DNA of 64,000 nt, taken from the NCBI GenBank assembly GCA_041946965.1, contig JBHGBM010000017.1:14218-78217 (forward strand), written 5' to 3'. Of this stretch, positions 16,176 to 25,049 are shown piece by piece. The position numbers were made by a program, and so were the translations under genes. Below the pieces are notes generated by a model. It ran no database searches and had not been told where the DNA came from. It saw nothing but the letters and a program-made list of their open reading frames with translations. The DNA is from JBHGBM01 sp041946965 (GTDB lineage Bacteria; Acidobacteriota; Terriglobia; Bryobacterales; Bryobacteraceae). The first letter of the stretch is position 1; every line of letters starts with the position of its first letter.

Positions 16176-17585
16176 CTATTCGTTCAGCGGCAGCGGGAGG
16201 AAGTCCCAGTCGAGAATCATCTTCTCCTGCAACGCCTCGACGAGCTTGCGTTCGACGGCGGCCACGTCCTTGCGTCCCGCGATGTTCTCCAGCTCGGCGG
16301 GGTCCTTTTCCAGGTCGTACAACTCCAGCACGGGGCGTGCGCCGAAATAAGCGCGATCGAATTTCGGCTCAAGCCGGCCCCACAAATGCTCATCCGTCAT
16401 CTCGAGCCAACTGCGCTCCGTGTAGCTGTCCACGGGCGAGTACTTCATCTGCGGCGTGCAGTTGTAAATCAGCTTGTGGCGATCCGAGCGCGCCATGCGG
16501 GAGAGGTCGAAGGTGTGGGTGGTGGCGCCCTCTTTGAACGGCCGGCTGCCGTGCGTGAGCCGGGCCGCAAACACATGCTCGCGGGGGGCGCCGCCGCGAT
16601 TCTCCAGCAGCGGCAGGAAACTGCGGCCGGACATCACGCGCGGTACCGGAAGCCCCGCGGCTTCCAGGAACGTCGGACCCAGGTCTTCTCCGGAAAGCAG
16701 GGAGTCGCTCGTGGAACCGGGGCGGATCCGCCCGGGCCAGCGAGCCAGGCAGGGCACGTTCAGCCCGGGGTCGTAGAGAGTGCCCTTGCCGTGGGGGAAG
16801 GCGAAGCCGTTATCGCCCAAGAACAGCACCAGCGTGTTTTCGGCGAAGCCGCGCCGCTCCAGGGCGTCGAGTACGGTCTGAAATTCTCCGTCCATGCGCG
16901 CGATTTCGTCATAGTAGCGGCCGAGGTCTTCGCGCACGCCCGGCAGGTCCGGCAAATACTTCGGCACGGGAATACGGGCGCGGTCGTGCGGGTGCGGAAT
17001 GGCATCCTTGTCCCAGGGATAATGCGGGTCGTTGAAGTTGACCCACAGAAAGAACGGCTTCTCCTTCGGCTTGCGGGAGAAGAATTCGTCGAGGCGCGCG
17101 ACCGTTTGCCCGGGCGGCGAGATGTCCACGTAATCCATGCGCCGCGCCATGGTGCGAAGCCCGTACTTCTTGTAGATGGGACCGCTCACGGGGCCGCCTC
17201 CGGCTCCGTCGAGGTGGTGCTGGCGGCGGCAAACCCCGGTGAAGTAGCCGGCCGCGCGCAGGTCTTCCGCGAATGTGCGCACGCCGGCGGGCAGCGGCGA
17301 GGTGAACCGCCCCATGCGGACCGCGACCGGCGAGCGCCCCGTCAGGAAGGCCGCGCGCGAAGGCACGCATTGCGGCGCCGCCGTGAACATGCGGTTGCAG
17401 CGCATACCCTCGGAAGCGAAGCGATCCAGGTTGGGCGTCCGAATGGCCGGGTTTCCTGCCGCGCCCAGAAACTCCGCGGAGTGATCGTCAGAGAGGATGA
17501 GAACCAGATTCGGTCTGGACGCCGCCTGCGATTTCAGCAAGGCCGGCGCTAGCGTGGCGGTCATCTGCCGCCGTGTGAGTTTCAT
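16176..17585 (-). CDS. Exported arylsulfatase-type sulfatase
   Basis: This 469-residue sulfatase starts at ATG 17585, 2 nt after the preceding stop; a GTG two codons earlier is also possible. MKLTRRQMTATLAPALLKSQA resembles a Tat signal. The formylglycine motif C-V-P-S-R-A-A-F-L-T-G is intact, so maturation by an FGE-type enzyme is expected. Metal ligands appear in NLVLILSDDHS and in FLGDNGF. Sulfatases of this group remove sulfate from glycans or aryl esters in the periplasm. It is the last gene of a five-gene operon with an isomerase, two amidohydrolases and an aminotransferase, and an aryl-sulfotransferase-like gene lies 10 kb away. Confidence 0.92.
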   Translation of the reverse strand: MKLTRRQMTATLAPALLKSQAASRPNLVLILSDDHSAEFLGAAGNPAIRTPNLDRFASEGMRCNRMFTAAPQCVPSRAAFLTGRSPVAVRMGRFTSPLPAGVRTFAEDLRAAGYFTGVCRRQHHLDGAGGGPVSGPIYKKYGLRTMARRMDYVDISPPGQTVARLDEFFSRKPKEKPFFLWVNFNDPHYPWDKDAIPHPHDRARIPVPKYLPDLPGVREDLGRYYDEIARMDGEFQTVLDALERRGFAENTLVLFLGDNGFAFPHGKGTLYDPGLNVPCLARWPGRIRPGSTSDSLLSGEDLGPTFLEAAGLPVPRVMSGRSFLPLLENRGGAPREHVFAARLTHGSRPFKEGATTHTFDLSRMARSDRHKLIYNCTPQMKYSPVDSYTERSWLEMTDEHLWGRLEPKFDRAYFGARPVLELYDLEKDPAELENIAGRKDVAAVERKLVEALQEKMILDWDFLPLPLNE

Positions 17586-17587
17586 AT

Positions 17588-18607
17588 TCACGTGACGTTC
17601 CTTTGCGCCCAGAGGAGACTGGCCTCCATGTCTTCGAGTTCCCGCGCGGCCATCTGTTCCTTGGCCACCTTGGGGACCTCCTGCGGCTTGCCGGTTTCGG
17701 CCAGGGCCAGAAAGCGCGAGAACTCCCACGCCGGCGTGCTTAGGTAAGCGCTCCAGAATGCCGGCTCCAGGCAGCGGAAAACGCGCGGCCCGGTCACAAT
17801 CACCTCCAGCGCCAGAGCCTTGCCCGGGCAGAGCGCGGCAAACTTCCTGATGTAACCCAGGATGTCCACGTTGCCTTCCCCCATGCGCACCCAGCGGACC
17901 GCAACGCCCTCCGGCACGCGCCACAGGTAGCTGTCGCGAACGTGGCTGGTGAGCGTGTAGGGCGCGAGCACCTCCAGCGCAAGGTGCGGATCTTCGATCG
18001 CCCACACCGGATTGCCGGAATCGAGGCACGCGCCCACGAATTCCCTGCCCGCGGCGTCGATCAGCATCTTCAACTCCCGCGCCTGCATGTCGCCGGAGTG
18101 GTTTTCGATGGCGATCCTGATTCCTTCGCCCTCGGCTTGCGAACGCACGTTGCGGAGCACCCGGATGGTGTTCTCGATGTGCCGCTCGATTCCGCCATCG
18201 CCCGCGCGGTCCGCGGACGAACCCAGCACCGCGCGCACGATCGGCGAGCCGGCGGCCTTCGCGGCCCCTATCATGCGGCCCAACTGCGCTTCGGCCGTGC
18301 CCTGCGCGGCGTCGAACATACGCGAGGAGGGGCAGATCGACTTCATGCCGATCTCGACGTCGAGCCCCAGTTTCGCGGCATGCGCGCGCACCTTGGCCAG
18401 GTGGTCTCTTTCCAGGCTGCCGAGAAAACGGATTTCGGAAAAGAACGCCACTTTCACCTTGCTGCGGGCGCAATAGTCCAGCATTTGAAACGGCGACCAG
18501 CCCTGGCTGCGCACGCTGAACAGGTCGATTCCGAGCCGGAGCGGCGCCGCGGCGCCCGCCCCCGCGGCGGCGGCGCTCGCCATGAAGACCCTGCGGTTCA
18601 TCTGCAT
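17588..18607 (-). CDS. Sugar phosphate isomerase/epimerase-like TIM-barrel protein, exported
   Basis: This 339-residue protein has a Tat-like leader (MNRRVFMASAAAAGAGAA; ATG at 18607 or 18601). The barrel has AP-endonuclease-2/xylose-isomerase-like features: RIAIENHSGDMQAREL with the Glu and His of the metal site, VGACLDSGNPVWAIEDP, and TSHVRDSYLW. The likely reaction is isomerisation or epimerisation of a ketose or inositol-type substrate. It sits 11 nt after the short amidohydrolase gene and 2 nt before the sulfatase gene, so all are one transcript. Exported isomerase-like proteins of this type are common in Bryobacterales, but the substrate is not known to me. Confidence 0.82.
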   Translation of the reverse strand: MQMNRRVFMASAAAAGAGAAAPLRLGIDLFSVRSQGWSPFQMLDYCARSKVKVAFFSEIRFLGSLERDHLAKVRAHAAKLGLDVEIGMKSICPSSRMFDAAQGTAEAQLGRMIGAAKAAGSPIVRAVLGSSADRAGDGGIERHIENTIRVLRNVRSQAEGEGIRIAIENHSGDMQARELKMLIDAAGREFVGACLDSGNPVWAIEDPHLALEVLAPYTLTSHVRDSYLWRVPEGVAVRWVRMGEGNVDILGYIRKFAALCPGKALALEVIVTGPRVFRCLEPAFWSAYLSTPAWEFSRFLALAETGKPQEVPKVAKEQMAARELEDMEASLLWAQRNVT

Positions 18608-18618
18608 CTGGGCTTATG

Positions 18619-19386
18619 TTACCCCAACAACTCGCGCGCGTTCTCCGAGAGGATCCCCTGGGTTTCAGCCTCCCCGAGTCCCGCTTCTCTCATCTTCAGA
18701 AGCGCTGACTCGAAGTAGTAGAAGGGGAAGTACGAGCCGAACAACACGCGCCGGGGAGAGACCTGTTCCGCCAGCCGCGCCACGCCGCCGACACCCTCCA
18801 GCATGGCAATGTCGAAGAGGATGCCGGGCACGGCGGCAAGGGGCCGGATGGCCTGCGGACTGACGGCGCGAAGCCCGTTCAGCAGCACCAGCCGCAATTG
18901 CGGAACCGCGCCCGCCAGCTTCGGCAGTCCGGACAAGTCTACCGGCGGCGCCTGCATCAGCGGGTGCTGCACGCGGGCGTCTTCCATCTGCGCCGCAATC
19001 TGCACCACCAGGCCGCGCGCGCCTGCCATCCGCAGGAGTTCTCCGGCCGCCGGATCCTCCAGCGTGTAGCCATGGTAATTCGGATGCAGGCGGATGCCGC
19101 GCATCTTGTAGTCCTCATGGCAGCGCCGCAGCTCCTCGCGCCAGTCGGGCAGTTTCGGATTCACCGAACCGAAGGGCGCGAGCAAACCCTCGCCGTGGCG
19201 GCGGCAGTCCCGGACCAGACGCGCATTCGCCCCGCCGATGTCCTTGTGAAAAACTCCTTCGAAGCTCCCGGTCCACGCCTGCGCGACGCCGTACCGCCGC
19301 AGCCGCGCCGCCAGCGCCGCGGGCTCGTCATCCGGCAGCCGGCGAAAGGGCCAGCGGCCAAGGTACACGTTGGCATCGACGATCAT
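18619..19386 (-). CDS. Amidohydrolase-2 family metal-dependent hydrolase
   Basis: This 255-residue protein starts at an ATG whose last bases overlap the previous stop (ATGA). The frame is open further upstream, but only inside the neighbouring gene. It begins DANVYLGRWPFRRLPDD, where the usual HxH metal pair is replaced by NxY. Later features are typical of PF04909 barrels (RGIRLHPNYHGYTL, VVQIAAQMED, RVLFGSYFPFYYFESA). The altered first motif suggests a changed or single metal site, or a non-hydrolytic decarboxylase-like activity. It is translationally coupled to the larger amidohydrolase, so the two may act together or as a heteromer. Confidence 0.8.
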   Translation of the reverse strand: MIVDANVYLGRWPFRRLPDDEPAALAARLRRYGVAQAWTGSFEGVFHKDIGGANARLVRDCRRHGEGLLAPFGSVNPKLPDWREELRRCHEDYKMRGIRLHPNYHGYTLEDPAAGELLRMAGARGLVVQIAAQMEDARVQHPLMQAPPVDLSGLPKLAGAVPQLRLVLLNGLRAVSPQAIRPLAAVPGILFDIAMLEGVGGVARLAEQVSPRRVLFGSYFPFYYFESALLKMREAGLGEAETQGILSENARELLG

Positions 19387-20264
19387 ACGCTCATCCCCTT
19401 GGCCCGCATGATGGGAGCGAGCAGGCGCCGCAGGTTGCCCCCCAGGATGGCTGCGCGCGCCGCCTCGGGAATGTCCGCGCCCATCACCTTGGCGAGCTGC
19501 GAGGCGAAGCTCCGCCCACCCACGTCGCTGCCGTAGAGGACCCGCTCCGCGCCCAGTTCCCGCACCGCGGTCTCGGTGAACCCCGCCGAGGGATCCGATC
19601 CTGCCAGGTCCACCGTAACGTGCCGGAGCGGGCGCACCGAGCGAATGCCCCGCTCCCAATCCGCGCCCGTGTGTCCGAGGATCATTCTGGCGCGGGGATG
19701 GCGCCGCGCCAGTTCGGCGAATTCCTCCGGCGTGGATTCGCCAGGCAGGTTTCCCTGAATCTTCAGATAGGTGTGCTGGAAAACGATGGCTTCCAGCCCC
19801 GCGGCGCGCTCCACGATGGGGTCGAGCTCCGGCGCGTTGCAGTGTTTCGCGATCCACAGCTTCACGCCGATCATGGGGCCGTCGCGCACGCAGCGGTCGA
19901 ACTCGCGCAGGCTGGCCTCCACGTGGTTGGGATTCAGGTAGACTTTGCCCAGGATGCGCTCCGGAGCGCGGCGGATGGCCCGCAGCACCTGGTCGTTGGC
20001 CTCGCGAAACTGCTCGGGCGTGGGATCGGCCTCCACCGGCACAGACAGCACGCAGCGCTCCACCCCCATGCGGTCCGCGAAGCGGATCATGGCATCGGCG
20101 CGTTCCTCCGGCGTGGCGCCCGGAAACCCCATCAGATGGCAGTGCAGGTCCCAGATGCCGCGTGGCAGCTCAACCTGGGCGGCGCCGGCGAGCGGCGTCA
20201 ACAGGCAGCCCCGCAGAAACCCGCGCCTTCTCAGGCTTTGGCCAGTTGCGAGCGCTTCGCCCAT
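19383..20264 (-). CDS. Amidohydrolase-2 family protein with twin-arginine-type leader
   Basis: This 293-residue protein starts at ATG 20264, overlapping the end of the aminotransferase gene by 34 nt. SLRRRGFLRGCLLTPLAGAA is a probable Tat signal. The metal-binding HxH is intact (WDLHCHLMG). KLWIAKHCN, VFQHTY, LGHTGADW and VLYGSDVGG supply further His and Asp ligands of the barrel. Relatives hydrolyse lactones or decarboxylate carboxylic acids. It differs from its downstream partner, which has lost the HxH pair. Context suggests a shared pathway with the sulfatase and the TIM-barrel isomerase. Confidence 0.85.
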   Translation of the reverse strand: MGEALATGQSLRRRGFLRGCLLTPLAGAAQVELPRGIWDLHCHLMGFPGATPEERADAMIRFADRMGVERCVLSVPVEADPTPEQFREANDQVLRAIRRAPERILGKVYLNPNHVEASLREFDRCVRDGPMIGVKLWIAKHCNAPELDPIVERAAGLEAIVFQHTYLKIQGNLPGESTPEEFAELARRHPRARMILGHTGADWERGIRSVRPLRHVTVDLAGSDPSAGFTETAVRELGAERVLYGSDVGGRSFASQLAKVMGADIPEAARAAILGGNLRRLLAPIMRAKGMSV

Positions 20265-21535
20265 ACCTTCTCGAAGGCCTTCACGTACTGCTCGATCAGC
20301 TCGGGAGCGTCCACACGGAACACCGGCAGCCGCACCGACTGCCGGTTCACCTGCGTGGTGCCCGCCAGGTCATTCGGGATCACGGGCGGATGGTGCCACC
20401 ACTTGGCCTCCGAGTACAGCGCGTACTTGTGCTGCTCGTCGTAGGCGCCCGGCCCGGCGGCGACGCCTTCGGCGCGCAGCGCTTTCACCAGCGTCTCCTT
20501 CGGGCAGCCGGCCTTGGCTTCGTCGATGAACACCATGTGGCTCCCCCAGTAGACGCGTTTGGCGTCCGGCCGGCAGTACGGCACGGAGAGGCCCGGCAAC
20601 TCCACCAGCCGGGCGGTCAGCCGCCGCACCTGGCGGTCCTCGAGCGCCGTCTGCTCATCCATGCGGCGAAGCTGCCTTCGCGCCAGCGCCGCCGCCAGCG
20701 AATGAATGCGGAACTTCGGCCCCATGCCGGTGCCCTGGTACTTGCGATACGGGCTGTCGGCGGGGAAGCCGCCCGCGAGTTCATAGGCCCCGAACACCGT
20801 GGCGCGCTCGTAGTATTCGCGCGTCTGGTACGTGCCGCTGCCTCCCTCGATGGCGGGGAGGATCTTCGACGACTGGTGGCTGAATATCCCCATGGCGCCC
20901 CACGTGCCCATGGGCCTGCCCTGGAGCGACGCCCCCTGCGCCTGTGCCGCGTCCTCCAGCACGATGAGGCCGTGCTTCCCGGCGAAGTCGCAGATCTGGT
21001 CCATGTCGCAGGGGTTGCCGAACGAGTGCATGGGGATCACTGCCCGCGTGAGTTTCGTCAGCCGCTTGGCGGCGTACTCCAGGTCGAAACACATGGTGCG
21101 CGGGTTGATGTCGATGAACACCGGCACGTACTGGAACAGGTGCATCGGCGCGGTCGTCGCCCAGGCCGTGTAGGAGGGCGCCATGATCTCGCTGCCCGGC
21201 GGAAGATTGAGCGCGAAGAACAGCGACATGAGCGAGGAGGTGCCGCTCGAATGCGCCTTCACGTAGGGAACCTTGAGGTACTCTTTCAGCTCTTTCTCAA
21301 AGGCGGGAATCTCGCCATACCACCGGCCGTTTTCGAGCAGATCGAGTATCGCCTGCTTCTCTTCCTCGCCGTAGCGCGGCCACTTGGTGATCTTGGCGAT
21401 TTCGGCCGCGGGCAGGGTCACCGCTTTCGGCCCGCCCTCGAGGGCCAGTGCTTCCTGCGCCCCCCGCGCCAACGCCGCCGCCGTGCCGCTTCCGACGAAC
21501 AGCCGCCGGGTGCTGCCCCTTCCGTTGTTCGGCAT
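20231..21535 (-). CDS. DegT/DnrJ/EryC1/StrS-type PLP aminotransferase with export-like N-terminus
   Basis: This 434-residue protein has AGGAG 6 nt before its ATG. It belongs to the PLP-dependent sugar aminotransferase family. HSSGTSSLMSLFFAL binds the cofactor phosphate, VLEDAAQAQGA carries the ring-stacking Asp region, and the Schiff-base Lys lies in FSHQSSKILPAIEGG. The N-terminus (MPNNGRGSTRRLFVGSGTAAALARGA) looks like a Tat signal, which is unusual for this family. It is the first gene of the operon running to the sulfatase, and its end overlaps the next gene. Members make amino-sugars for antibiotics or surface glycans, but the operon context here looks catabolic. Confidence 0.88.
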   Translation of the reverse strand: MPNNGRGSTRRLFVGSGTAAALARGAQEALALEGGPKAVTLPAAEIAKITKWPRYGEEEKQAILDLLENGRWYGEIPAFEKELKEYLKVPYVKAHSSGTSSLMSLFFALNLPPGSEIMAPSYTAWATTAPMHLFQYVPVFIDINPRTMCFDLEYAAKRLTKLTRAVIPMHSFGNPCDMDQICDFAGKHGLIVLEDAAQAQGASLQGRPMGTWGAMGIFSHQSSKILPAIEGGSGTYQTREYYERATVFGAYELAGGFPADSPYRKYQGTGMGPKFRIHSLAAALARRQLRRMDEQTALEDRQVRRLTARLVELPGLSVPYCRPDAKRVYWGSHMVFIDEAKAGCPKETLVKALRAEGVAAGPGAYDEQHKYALYSEAKWWHHPPVIPNDLAGTTQVNRQSVRLPVFRVDAPELIEQYVKAFEKVWAKRSQLAKA

Positions 21536-21605
21536 AACGTACTCCTGTCTCGGAAGAAGGCTATCAATTCAAAGCCGAAAAGACAATGGCGCGGCGCGCG
21601 GGTAG

Positions 21606-21863
21606 AATCGTAGGCTCCGTTGGAAGCGCCTGGACGGCTTCGCTTCGGCTCACGCCGGATACACGGGCGGCGAGTTTGTCACCAGGCCCCTGGTCTTCAG
21701 CGGGTCCGAACTCGAATTGAACTACTCCACCTCGGCCGCGGGCGGCATCCGGATCGAGGTCCGGGACGCCTCGGGACAGCCTCTCCCCGGCTTTGCGCTG
21801 GCCGACGCGCCCGAATTGCTTCACGTGAAAGTCCTGACGCTGCGGCCGGGAGTAAAATGGTCC
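21606..21863 (+). pseudogene. 3' fragment of a large glycosidase-like gene
   Basis: The frame from about 21606 reads RLDGFASAHAGYTGGEF, TRPLVFSGSELELNYST and RIEVRDASGQPLPGF. I know this as the C-terminal beta-sandwich end of exported glycosidase-like proteins in Acidobacteria and Planctomycetes. There is no start codon upstream (TAG at 21603) and no catalytic domain. The frame runs on into the next gene before stopping at 21929. A decayed remnant is the best reading. The 300-nt gap between divergent genes holds nothing else that I can see. Confidence 0.6.
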
Positions 21864-21864
21864 C

Positions 21865-23127
21865 GTGGAAAGCACAGCGGATCGTATGGAGTCGGCCCGC
21901 GCCGAGCTGCACCGCGTGCTCCAGAGTGAAGCGTTCCGCAACTCCGAGAGCCTCCGGCATCTACTCTCGTATCTCGGCGAAAAGTCCCTGGGCGAGCATG
22001 TCGAAGAGCTGAAGGAGTACACCATCGGCGTCGAGGGCTGCGGTAAGCCGCCCAGTTACGATCCGCAGAAAGACGCGTCGGTTCGGGTGCAGATGGGCCG
22101 CCTCCGGCAGAAACTCGACGAATATTACCGCGGGGAAGGCGCGGCGGACCCGGTCGTGCTCGATCTGCCTAAAGGCCGGTTCGTAATCCTGTATCACGCA
22201 CGGGCTGCCGCGGCGGGCGCGCCCCGGCCGCGCCGTCCATGGCGGCCAGCCTCCATCTTGCCTGCCACGGCGTTGCTGTGCGTGCTGCTGATCGCCGCCG
22301 TAGCCTGGGCGGTCTGGCTGATGCGCAGGCTTCAACAGTACGAAGCCGAGTTGGCGGTCGCCAGCCAGGCGCATACCATGTCGGAAGCGTCCCCGTTGTG
22401 GGGGCCGTTTCTGTCACATAAGGTACCTACCGTTGTGGTCTTCGGCAGCCCGCCGTTCTTCGCCAGCGGCAAGCACGGGCTGTTCGTCCGCTTTTTCAAC
22501 CTAAGGGATCCCGACGATGCACGCTCGAGCCCGGATTTCGCGGCTGTGGATGCCAGGGTGGGACCGCTGCTCGGACCGCGCTACGATTACGCCTCGATGG
22601 GAGATGCCGTCGCCGTTCAGCGGCTGACATCTTTCTTTGGCTCGGCGGGTTTCGCGCTCAAGGCGCTGCCCGCGCACCTGGCCGCCTGGAACTCGATCAA
22701 AGACGGCAACCTGATCTTCGTGGGTGCGTGGCGGATGCACCCGCAACTGCGCCGGCTTCCGGTGACGCAGGATTTCGAACTGGGCGCCGACGAGCAGATC
22801 CACAACCGGCGCCCTCAGCCCGGCGAGCAGCAGGTCTACACCACCCCGTCGCATCGCAACAGCATGACGTACGCCGTGGTGGGCGCCTTCCCGGGGCTGA
22901 ATCCGGGCCGCGAGGTTCTGGTACTGACGGCTCACAGTTCGCCGGGAGCCATCGCGGCCGCCGAGTTCATCACCACGCCGGAGACGCTCCGGATTGCCCA
23001 AAGCCGCATGGGACTCTCCCACTCCGGACCGCGCAAACACTTTCAGATGTTGCTGCGCATCTATGTCGATAACGACGTCCCGGTCAAGACCGAATACGTG
23101 ACCCACCACCTCAACAGCTCCCAGTAA
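21865..23127 (+). CDS. Single-pass membrane protein with regulator-like N-terminal domain
   Basis: This 420-residue protein starts at GTG 21865; an ATG at 21886 is the alternative. Residues about 5-110 form a helical domain (LHRVLQSEAFRNSESLRHLLSYL, seen in part; DASVRVQMGRLRQKLDEYY; LPKGRFV). In Acidobacteria this domain occurs at the N-terminus of adenylate-cyclase-like or CadC-like membrane regulators. One transmembrane helix follows (TALLCVLLIAAVAWAVWLM, about residues 130-150). The extracytoplasmic part is about 250 residues, with no family I recognise (HKVPTVVVFGSPPFF, GNLIFVGAWR). A membrane sensor that binds DNA or a partner inside the cell is plausible. It lies upstream of the GH2 gene, which it might control. 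Confidence 0.6.
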   Translation: MESTADRMESARAELHRVLQSEAFRNSESLRHLLSYLGEKSLGEHVEELKEYTIGVEGCGKPPSYDPQKDASVRVQMGRLRQKLDEYYRGEGAADPVVLDLPKGRFVILYHARAAAAGAPRPRRPWRPASILPATALLCVLLIAAVAWAVWLMRRLQQYEAELAVASQAHTMSEASPLWGPFLSHKVPTVVVFGSPPFFASGKHGLFVRFFNLRDPDDARSSPDFAAVDARVGPLLGPRYDYASMGDAVAVQRLTSFFGSAGFALKALPAHLAAWNSIKDGNLIFVGAWRMHPQLRRLPVTQDFELGADEQIHNRRPQPGEQQVYTTPSHRNSMTYAVVGAFPGLNPGREVLVLTAHSSPGAIAAAEFITTPETLRIAQSRMGLSHSGPRKHFQMLLRIYVDNDVPVKTEYVTHHLNSSQ

Positions 23128-23131
23128 GCTA

Positions 23132-23153
23132 CCGTTACAAACCCTGGTAACGG
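23132..23153. repeat. 7-bp inverted repeat between the regulator-like gene and the GH2 gene
   Basis: CCGTTAC (23132-23138) and GTAACGG (23147-23153) are perfectly complementary across an 8-nt loop, just after the stop of the membrane protein. No T tract follows, so it is either a weak terminator or an operator for the GH2 gene. Confidence 0.4.
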
Positions 23154-23217
23154 GCGCGGGCACGGCGAACAGGCGTAGGATGGTTCTCACGGCGCTGTGT
23201 GGCGCCGGAGCCGAACT

Positions 23218-25041
23218 ATGCGCAAAAGAATCCTGTTCACCTTCTGCCTTGGCGCCATGGCCTGTTGGGCGCAGACCCCCGACATCCCCGTCTCCATCCT
23301 GGCCGAGCCGGCGATGTTCGACGACGGCCAGGATGCGATGCACAGCCGCTTATTTCGAACGACAACGGCCCGAACCCAAGTCGATCTCGCCGGCTGGTGG
23401 GAGTTCGCCAGCGATCCCGGCGACGCGGGCGAGACGCGTGGTTACCCCGCCCGCTTTCCCCAGCCCGAAACCAGGCTCTGGGTGCCGGGGACGTGGAACT
23501 CGGTGGCGCGCTACTGGAACTACGTCGGGGTTGGGTGGTACCGGCGGCGGTTCGATCTTCCCGCCGGAGGCAACCTGCGCCTTCATTTCGGAAGCGTGTT
23601 CTATCGCGCCAAGGTGTGGCTGGACGGGCGCCTCCTCGGCGAACACGAGGGCGGGTACCTGCCCTTCTGGTTCACCGTCAGTGAAGCCGCCAAGGGCGCG
23701 CACACCATCGTGGTCCGGGCCGATAACCGGCTTGGCGCCGCTACCGTTCCGAAAAGCAACACGGATTGGTTTCCCTTCGGCGGCATCGACCGGCCGGTGT
23801 ATGCCGAGATCGTGGCGCCGGTCTTCATCGAGCGGTTCCACGTGATCCCCTCGGCGATCACGGCGGCCAGGGCCGAGCTGGCGGTGAAGGTTTTCGTGCG
23901 CAACCTGGGCAGCGCGGAAGCGGCAAAGGATGTGGCGTTCAGTGTGGATGGCGCCGCGCTGTATTCGGCAAAACACCGCATCGCTCCGGGCGCCTCGGAA
24001 CTGGAGTTCCGGGCAGCGCTGGACCAGCCGCGGATGTGGTCTCCGGCCGGCCCGAACCTCTATTCGGCCCGGCTGGCGCTCGGCACCGACGACCAGTTCA
24101 CGCGGTTCGGCGTGCGGCAGATCCGGGTGGAGGGGGTAAACATCCTGCTCAACGGCGAGCGCATCAAGCTGCGCGGCGTCAATCGCCACGAGGATCACCC
24201 CGATTGGGGCTCGGCGTCGCCGCCGCACATGATCCGGCAGGATCTCGAGATCATCCGGCGCCTGGGCGCCAACGCGGTGCGCGCGCACTATCCGCTTCCG
24301 GAACTGTTCCTGGACTATTGCGATCAGCACGGGCTGCTGTTCATGAGCGAAGTGCCCGCGTGGCAGCAATCGGCCGAGCAGCTTGCCAATGCCGAGGTTC
24401 AGCGGAAGATGCTCGGGAACTTCGAGGAGATGGTGGCGCGCGACATGAACCACCCCAGCATCCTGACCTGGAGCCTGGGCAACGAGTGGCCGCAGCCGGA
24501 TCGCTCCTACGACGTGATCCGAAGCCTGGCGGAGCGGGCACGCCCCGCCGACCGCACGCGCCTGTTTACCTTCGTGACCGGCGGCGGACGCGCCTTGCGG
24601 GTGCACGAGCTGGTAGACGTCATCAGCGTCAATTGGGCGCGCTACCAGTGGTACGATCCCTTCACCGTACTGGACCGGGCCGAGGGCGAGAAGAGCATCG
24701 CCGAGCTTGCTCTGCTGCACGAGCGCTACCCCAACAAGCCCGTGATCATGACGGAGTTCGGCGGCGCCGAATCGCAGGCAGGCTGGCACAATTGGGGAAA
24801 CGTGAAGTGGAGCGAGGAGTTTCAGGCGCGCAACGTGGAGGATTCCGGAAGATACGCGCTCGATCAGGAGTGGATTTCCGGCGGCTGCGTGTGGCAGTTC
24901 TGCGATACGCGCAGCGCGCCCGAACGGGTCCTCGCCGGCAGGTTGCACGGCTGGAACGGCAAGGGCGTGGTGGATGCTTACCGCAGTCCGAAGCTGGCGT
25001 TTTACCGCTTGCAGCAGGTATTCCGGCAGCCCGGGCGGTAA
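23218..25041 (+). CDS. Exported glycoside hydrolase family 2 (beta-glucuronidase/beta-galactosidase type)
   Basis: This 607-residue enzyme starts at ATG 23218 with GGAG upstream; the frame is open a little further back without a better start. A signal peptide (FTFCLGAMACWAQ) is followed by the three GH2 modules: a sugar-binding jelly roll (about residues 45-190), an Ig-like domain (about 195-290) and the catalytic TIM barrel. RGVNRHEDHPDWG and HPSILTWSLGNEWPQ (acid/base Glu after Asn) mark the active site. The nucleophile is the Glu in IMTEFGGAE. All catalytic residues are present. It is convergent with a receptor gene 8 nt away, suggesting one glycan-use locus. Confidence 0.93.
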   Translation: MRKRILFTFCLGAMACWAQTPDIPVSILAEPAMFDDGQDAMHSRLFRTTTARTQVDLAGWWEFASDPGDAGETRGYPARFPQPETRLWVPGTWNSVARYWNYVGVGWYRRRFDLPAGGNLRLHFGSVFYRAKVWLDGRLLGEHEGGYLPFWFTVSEAAKGAHTIVVRADNRLGAATVPKSNTDWFPFGGIDRPVYAEIVAPVFIERFHVIPSAITAARAELAVKVFVRNLGSAEAAKDVAFSVDGAALYSAKHRIAPGASELEFRAALDQPRMWSPAGPNLYSARLALGTDDQFTRFGVRQIRVEGVNILLNGERIKLRGVNRHEDHPDWGSASPPHMIRQDLEIIRRLGANAVRAHYPLPELFLDYCDQHGLLFMSEVPAWQQSAEQLANAEVQRKMLGNFEEMVARDMNHPSILTWSLGNEWPQPDRSYDVIRSLAERARPADRTRLFTFVTGGGRALRVHELVDVISVNWARYQWYDPFTVLDRAEGEKSIAELALLHERYPNKPVIMTEFGGAESQAGWHNWGNVKWSEEFQARNVEDSGRYALDQEWISGGCVWQFCDTRSAPERVLAGRLHGWNGKGVVDAYRSPKLAFYRLQQVFRQPGR

Positions 25042-25049
25042 CCGGGTGT

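Noticed and set aside
17588..18473. Single 765-residue protein covering the isomerase and sulfatase genes
   Set aside because: The extra N-terminal part is an out-of-frame reading of the isomerase gene; the sulfatase has its own signal and start at 17585.
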